Positions 13,751-16,617 of a DNA stretch of 16,617 nt are shown here, in pieces; within the stretch, counting starts at the first letter, position 1; each line of letters begins with the position of its first letter. Under the pieces are notes generated by a model, which saw only the letters and a list, made by a program, of their open reading frames with translations, ran no database searches and had not been told where the DNA came from. Position numbers and translations under genes: made by a program. The DNA is taken from the NCBI GenBank assembly GCA_900543275.1, contig UQQL01000047.1, positions 1 to 16,617 on the forward strand. The letters run 5' to 3'. The DNA comes from an uncultured Collinsella sp. (GTDB taxonomy: Bacteria; Actinomycetota; Coriobacteriia; Coriobacteriales; Coriobacteriaceae).

Positions 13751-14623
13751 GAGGAGTTGGGCCATGGCGTTGACGAATTTTTGGACTTGGAGGGTGGGCT
13801 CGAGCGGGTAGTGCAAATAGACTGGCACCTCGCGGCCGCACAGGAACGGCACGCCCACAAAGGCCGGATGCACGCCCGACCACGCTCCGCAAGTGAGCAC
13901 CGCGTCGCCCTTTTCCTCGGCCTCGTTAAAGAGCGCAAAGTCAAAGCTGTCCACGTCGATCACGTCCACGCCGCCGTCGGCCAAAAGATCAATACGCAGG
14001 CTGTCCATGGCGTCATTGCCGTGCCGAAGTACGCGCAGGCGCATGCCCTCCAGGTCGGCAACCGTGATGCGCTCCTTGCGCGCGAGCCGACTTGTGCGCG
14101 GCACGTCGATGTAAAACGGCACGTTGACGATGCGGAGCTTTTGGCAGGCGTCGCCCCAGCGCGGGGTCGAAAAACCCGACTGCACCACATCCACCTCGTG
14201 CCCCAAGCTGCGCATGACGGATTCGCGCTCGTCATAGAGGTCGCTCACCGGAACAATCTCGAAGCGCAACGATGGCTCCAACTCGTGCACGCCCGTCCAC
14301 ATCGACAGCGTCTGGCGCCCCGGGCACATCATCGACACGCCCAGACGCACGGCACCGCCATCGCCCGCGGCGCGTCGGGCGCGGCGCAACGCATCCTCAG
14401 ACTGGCGCATAATCGATCGCGCATCGTCCACCAGCAAAGCGCCCGCCGGCGTCACCTTGACGCCCGAATGCGAACGCTCGAACAACGTAATGCCAAACTC
14501 GGCCTCGAAGCCCGAAACCTGCTTGACGAGTGCCGGCGTCGACACGCGCAGCTTTGCCGCGGCACGCGAGAAGCTTCCCAGCTCCGCGGCGGCCGATATG
14601 GCCTCGAGTCGTCGATCGTACAC
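13742..14623 (-). CDS. LysR family transcriptional regulator
   Basis: 293 residues, normal for LysR. The N-terminal winged helix covers about 3-62: RRLEAISAAAELGSFSRAAA, KLRVSTPALVKQVSGFEAEF, ITLFERSHSGVKVTPAG; an effector-binding domain follows from about 90. GTG 14623 is chosen because ACAGGAG lies six bases upstream and LysR proteins normally begin close to the helix; the frame is open to 14656. It is divergent from the SDR-MFS pair, the usual arrangement for a LysR regulator and its target, with a dyad between them. The inducer is likely the SDR or transporter substrate (inference). Confidence 0.93.
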   Translation of the reverse strand: MYDRRLEAISAAAELGSFSRAAAKLRVSTPALVKQVSGFEAEFGITLFERSHSGVKVTPAGALLVDDARSIMRQSEDALRRARRAAGDGGAVRLGVSMMCPGRQTLSMWTGVHELEPSLRFEIVPVSDLYDERESVMRSLGHEVDVVQSGFSTPRWGDACQKLRIVNVPFYIDVPRTSRLARKERITVADLEGMRLRVLRHGNDAMDSLRIDLLADGGVDVIDVDSFDFALFNEAEEKGDAVLTCGAWSGVHPAFVGVPFLCGREVPVYLHYPLEPTLQVQKFVNAMAQLLSS

Positions 14624-14718
14624 GTCAATCTCCTGTTTTCGCGCCCGTGGCCACATGGCGCCACAGGGGGTCGTTTTCGCAGGTTACGCGCTCAATTGAG
14701 CATAAACTGCATCACACA

Positions 14719-14739
14719 GTGTAAACCTACGGTTAACAC
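14719..14739. promoter_or_regulatory. LysR-type operator-like dyad
   Basis: GTGTAAACC (14719-14727) and GGTTAACAC (14731-14739) are inverted with a three-base spacer and one mismatch. It lies 95 bases upstream of LysR and 20 bases ahead of the probable SDR -35, the right place for a LysR recognition site. Binding is inferred. Confidence 0.6.
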
Positions 14740-14758
14740 CATTCTAACAAATATGCAA

Positions 14759-14787
14759 TTCACCTGCGCAAATGCAAAGCATACGAT
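14759..14787 (+). promoter_or_regulatory. Probable promoter of the SDR-MFS unit
   Basis: TTCACC (14759-14764) and TACGAT (14782-14787) are separated by 17 bases, each matching the sigma70 consensus at four of six positions: a weak promoter, as expected for one needing an activator such as LysR. Confidence 0.45.
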
Positions 14788-14803
14788 AACCAGCGAAAAC
14801 CAC

Positions 14804-14830
14804 GTGGGTCGGTTAATGGGAGCGACCCAC
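14804..14830 (+). promoter_or_regulatory. 5'-UTR hairpin ahead of the SDR ribosome site
   Basis: GTGGGTCG (14804-14811) pairs perfectly with CGACCCAC (14823-14830) across an 11-base loop. It ends 26 bases before the SDR start and just upstream of the GAAGGGA ribosome site. It could stabilise the mRNA 5' end. A CCACGTGG palindrome (14800-14807) overlaps its left arm. Confidence 0.5.
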
Positions 14831-14856
14831 CGGGAGGCACAAGAAGGGAAGTTCCT

Positions 14857-15738
14857 ATGAGCAATTGGCTTAAGCTCGAGGGCGATGTCTGCGCCGTGAC
14901 CGGCGCACTCGGCGGCATGGGCGTCGAGATTTGCCGCGAGTTCGCCCGCAACGGCGCCAACGTCGTCCTGCTCGATCTGGACGAGGAAAAGGTCAAGGCC
15001 GCAGCTGCCGACCTCGCCGCCGAGTTTGGCATCCACGCCGAGGGTTACAAGATGAACGCCACCGACGAGGCCGAGGTTCAGGCCGCCGTCGACGCCACCA
15101 TCGCCAACTTCGGCCGCGTCGACGTCCTCGTCAACACCGCCGGCATCCTGCGCTTCGCCGCTATGGAGGACCTGCCGCTGAGCGACTGGGAGCAGGTACT
15201 CAACGTCAACCTCACCGGCTACTTCATCACCTCGCAGCGCTTTGGTCGCGAGATGATCAAGGCCGGCCAGGGCCGCCTGGTGCACATCTCGACCGTCGCC
15301 AGCCACTCCCCCGAGACGTTCTCGGGCGTGTACAGCTCCACCAAGGCCGGCGTCAACATGATGTCCAAGATGCTGGCAGCCGAGTGGGGCCCTTACGGCG
15401 TGCGCTCCAACTGCGTCGAGCCCTGCTTTGTTAAGACCCCCATGTCGGCGAGCTTTTACGCCGACCCCGAGGTCGAGAAGAGCCGCAGCCGCCTCATCGC
15501 CACGCGCCGCATCGGCGAGGTCAGCGATATCGCCAACGCCGTCATGTTCCTGGCGTCCAAGCGCTCGGACTTTACCACCGGCGACGCCATCAAGGTCGAT
15601 GGCGGCTTCTCCAACATGATGGGCGACCTCACCGCCAAGCCCGGCGGCCGCCGCGCCTTTGCCGACAACTACCTTAAGAACAAGGGTGTCGAGCTTTGGT
15701 CCGACGAGTCCGGCGTCGCAAAGCCGACTGACCAGTAA
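14857..15738 (+). CDS. Short-chain dehydrogenase/reductase (SDR family)
   Basis: 293 residues: a classical SDR with a C-terminal extension of roughly 35 residues. Cofactor motif TGALGGMG (15-22), Asp40 at the end of strand 2 (favours NAD), NTAG (93-96), and the active-site Tyr159-SST-Lys163. The catalytic Ser position reads STVAS: Thr146 is 13 residues before Tyr159, the usual spacing, and Ser145 is its neighbour, so which acts is unclear. It oxidises or reduces a hydroxyl/carbonyl group; substrates range from sugars to steroids and cannot be read here. ATG 14857 has GAAGGGA eight to nine bases upstream. It is followed by an OFA-like transporter, so import or exchange of its substrate or product is plausible. 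Confidence 0.93.
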   Translation: MSNWLKLEGDVCAVTGALGGMGVEICREFARNGANVVLLDLDEEKVKAAAADLAAEFGIHAEGYKMNATDEAEVQAAVDATIANFGRVDVLVNTAGILRFAAMEDLPLSDWEQVLNVNLTGYFITSQRFGREMIKAGQGRLVHISTVASHSPETFSGVYSSTKAGVNMMSKMLAAEWGPYGVRSNCVEPCFVKTPMSASFYADPEVEKSRSRLIATRRIGEVSDIANAVMFLASKRSDFTTGDAIKVDGGFSNMMGDLTAKPGGRRAFADNYLKNKGVELWSDESGVAKPTDQ

Positions 15739-15750
15739 AGCAGCCCGACA

Positions 15751-15781
15751 GGGAGGACCCGCGGACACGCCTGTTCCTCCC
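15751..15781 (+). promoter_or_regulatory. Intergenic hairpin between SDR and MFS genes
   Basis: GGGAGGA (15751-15757) pairs with TCCTCCC (15775-15781). No T-run follows, so it is not a clear terminator; it may be a processing or mRNA-stability hairpin setting different levels of enzyme and transporter. Confidence 0.4.
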
Positions 15782-15804
15782 CCGTATCGATTAGAAAGAG
15801 TCCA

Positions 15805-16617
15805 ATGGCTTCCACCAACTCCAACAAGGGTCGCGCCGTCGTGCTTTCCGCCGCGTGCGTCACCATGTTCTTCATCAGCTCCATCGCGCTGTATTCCGTC
15901 GTGAGCAAGAACCTGCTCGCCGTCTACCCCGAGTGGTCCAGCGCTCTTACCTGGGCCTTCCCGGTCTTTCAGACCATCATGGCCGTGACGGGCATCTTCG
16001 CCGGCCGCATCTCCGATAAGATCGGCCCGCGCAACGTCGTGATCGCTGCCGCCGTGTGCTACGGCCTGGGCTGGTTCATGTCCGGCACCGTCACCGAGCC
16101 GTGGCAGTTCTACCTGTGGTTCTCGCTCGTCGCCGCCATCGGCAACGGCCTGGGCTACAACCCCGCGCTCACCACCGGCCAAAAGTGGTTCATCGACAAG
16201 AAGGGTCTCGCCTCCGGCATCACCCTTGCCGCTTCGACCGCCGGCCCCGCCGTGCTGTCCCCGGTGCTCGCCTCGCTGCTCATCCCGAGCCTGGGCATCT
16301 TTGGCGCCCTCAAGGCACTCGGCGTCATCTTCTTTGTGACGATCGCCGCCTCCGCCCTGTTCCTGAAGGCCCCCGAGGCCGGCTGGCTACCCGAGGGCTT
16401 CGAGGCCCCCAAGGGCGGCGCGCACGCCGGTACCTTCGGCGACCTCACCCCGGGCGAGATGGTCAGGACCCCGCGCTTTTGGGTCCTCATCGTCACCTTC
16501 GCCTTTGCCGCCACCGCGGGCACCCTGCTCGTGGGCAAGGTTGCCTCCATCGCCGCCGTCCAGCTCTTCGCCGACCCCACGAGCGCCGCTGCCGTCGCCC
16601 TCGGCGGCGTGGTGGTC
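15805..16617 (+). CDS. OFA-like MFS transporter (3' end beyond the window)
   Basis: 271 codons are visible with no stop before the window edge; a full member would have about 400-450. At least seven hydrophobic segments can be read. The start (TM1 ending IALYSVVSKNLLAVYPEWSS), the loop AGRISDKIGPRNVV between TM2 and TM3 (motif A) and GNGLGYNPALTTGQKWFIDK with KGLASGITLAASTAGP resemble the oxalate/formate antiporter (OFA) group, whose members exchange organic acids. A central loop, APEAGWLPEGFEAPKGGAHA, separates the halves. ATG 15805 is 66 bases after the SDR stop, preceded by a weak AAAGAG. It is probably cotranscribed with the SDR under LysR control. The substrate is unknown. Confidence 0.9.
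   Translation, partial: MASTNSNKGRAVVLSAACVTMFFISSIALYSVVSKNLLAVYPEWSSALTWAFPVFQTIMAVTGIFAGRISDKIGPRNVVIAAAVCYGLGWFMSGTVTEPWQFYLWFSLVAAIGNGLGYNPALTTGQKWFIDKKGLASGITLAASTAGPAVLSPVLASLLIPSLGIFGALKALGVIFFVTIAASALFLKAPEAGWLPEGFEAPKGGAHAGTFGDLTPGEMVRTPRFWVLIVTFAFAATAGTLLVGKVASIAAVQLFADPTSAAAVALGGVVV

Noticed and set aside
13757..14860. Plus-strand 367-codon open frame
   Set aside because: Antisense to LysR, running through its promoter region; His/Arg-rich shadow.
14692..16182. Minus-strand 496-codon open frame
   Set aside because: Antisense across the SDR and MFS genes; Gly/Asp/His/Val-rich shadow without motifs.

Overview
The window looks like a contig from a high-GC actinobacterium of the class Coriobacteriia, most likely Collinsella or a close relative. 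This is an inference from base composition, codon use, gene content (heterodimeric ABC exporters behind a MarR regulator, OFA-type MFS, small two-helix membrane proteins) and long GC-rich intergenic palindromes. No rRNA or other marker is present to confirm it. The first 42 bases are not biological: they are an Illumina Nextera adapter with part of its i5 index, so the contig ends artificially and its first gene is cut.

Layout. (1) 43-765 (-): 3'-truncated gene fusing an LpdD-like prenylated-flavin chaperone domain to an IDI-like Nudix domain. It is divergent from (2) 927-2162 (+), a DHA1-type MFS exporter, followed by 2214-2660 (+), a low-molecular-weight tyrosine phosphatase. (3) 2698-2819: a four-unit inverted/direct repeat between converging genes. 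(4) 2822-3968 (-): a pyridoxal/pyridoxamine kinase overlapping a small TIGR04076-like protein. (5) 4057-5444: a lower-GC island with a class II Fic protein, a repeat-rich promoter region and competing hairpins behind it. (6) 5478-9787 (+): a tightly overlapped MarR-ABC-ABC operon with a clear promoter and operator-like dyad; the two half-transporters form a textbook asymmetric pair with one degenerate ATP site. It ends with a 110-nt palindrome (9802-9911) and a rho-independent terminator. (7) 10048-13496 (-): a membrane GGDEF protein, a zinc alcohol dehydrogenase coupled to a TetR regulator, an apparent membrane-protein remnant, and a small two-helix membrane protein. (8) 13742-16617: a LysR regulator divergent from an SDR dehydrogenase and an OFA-like MFS transporter that runs off the window.

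How the parts work together. Regions 6 and 8 are regulator-plus-transport or enzyme modules: MarR likely controls its own exporter operon, and LysR likely controls the SDR-MFS pair through the dyad at 14719-14739. The TetR-ADH overlap suggests a third such module. The most interesting gene is the first. Joining a prFMN chaperone to an IDI-like Nudix domain links cofactor maturation of UbiD-type decarboxylases to supply of the C5 prenyl donor. The canonical catalytic cysteine of IDI is replaced by alanine while the Nudix Glu pair is present, so the domain may do something other than isomerise IPP.
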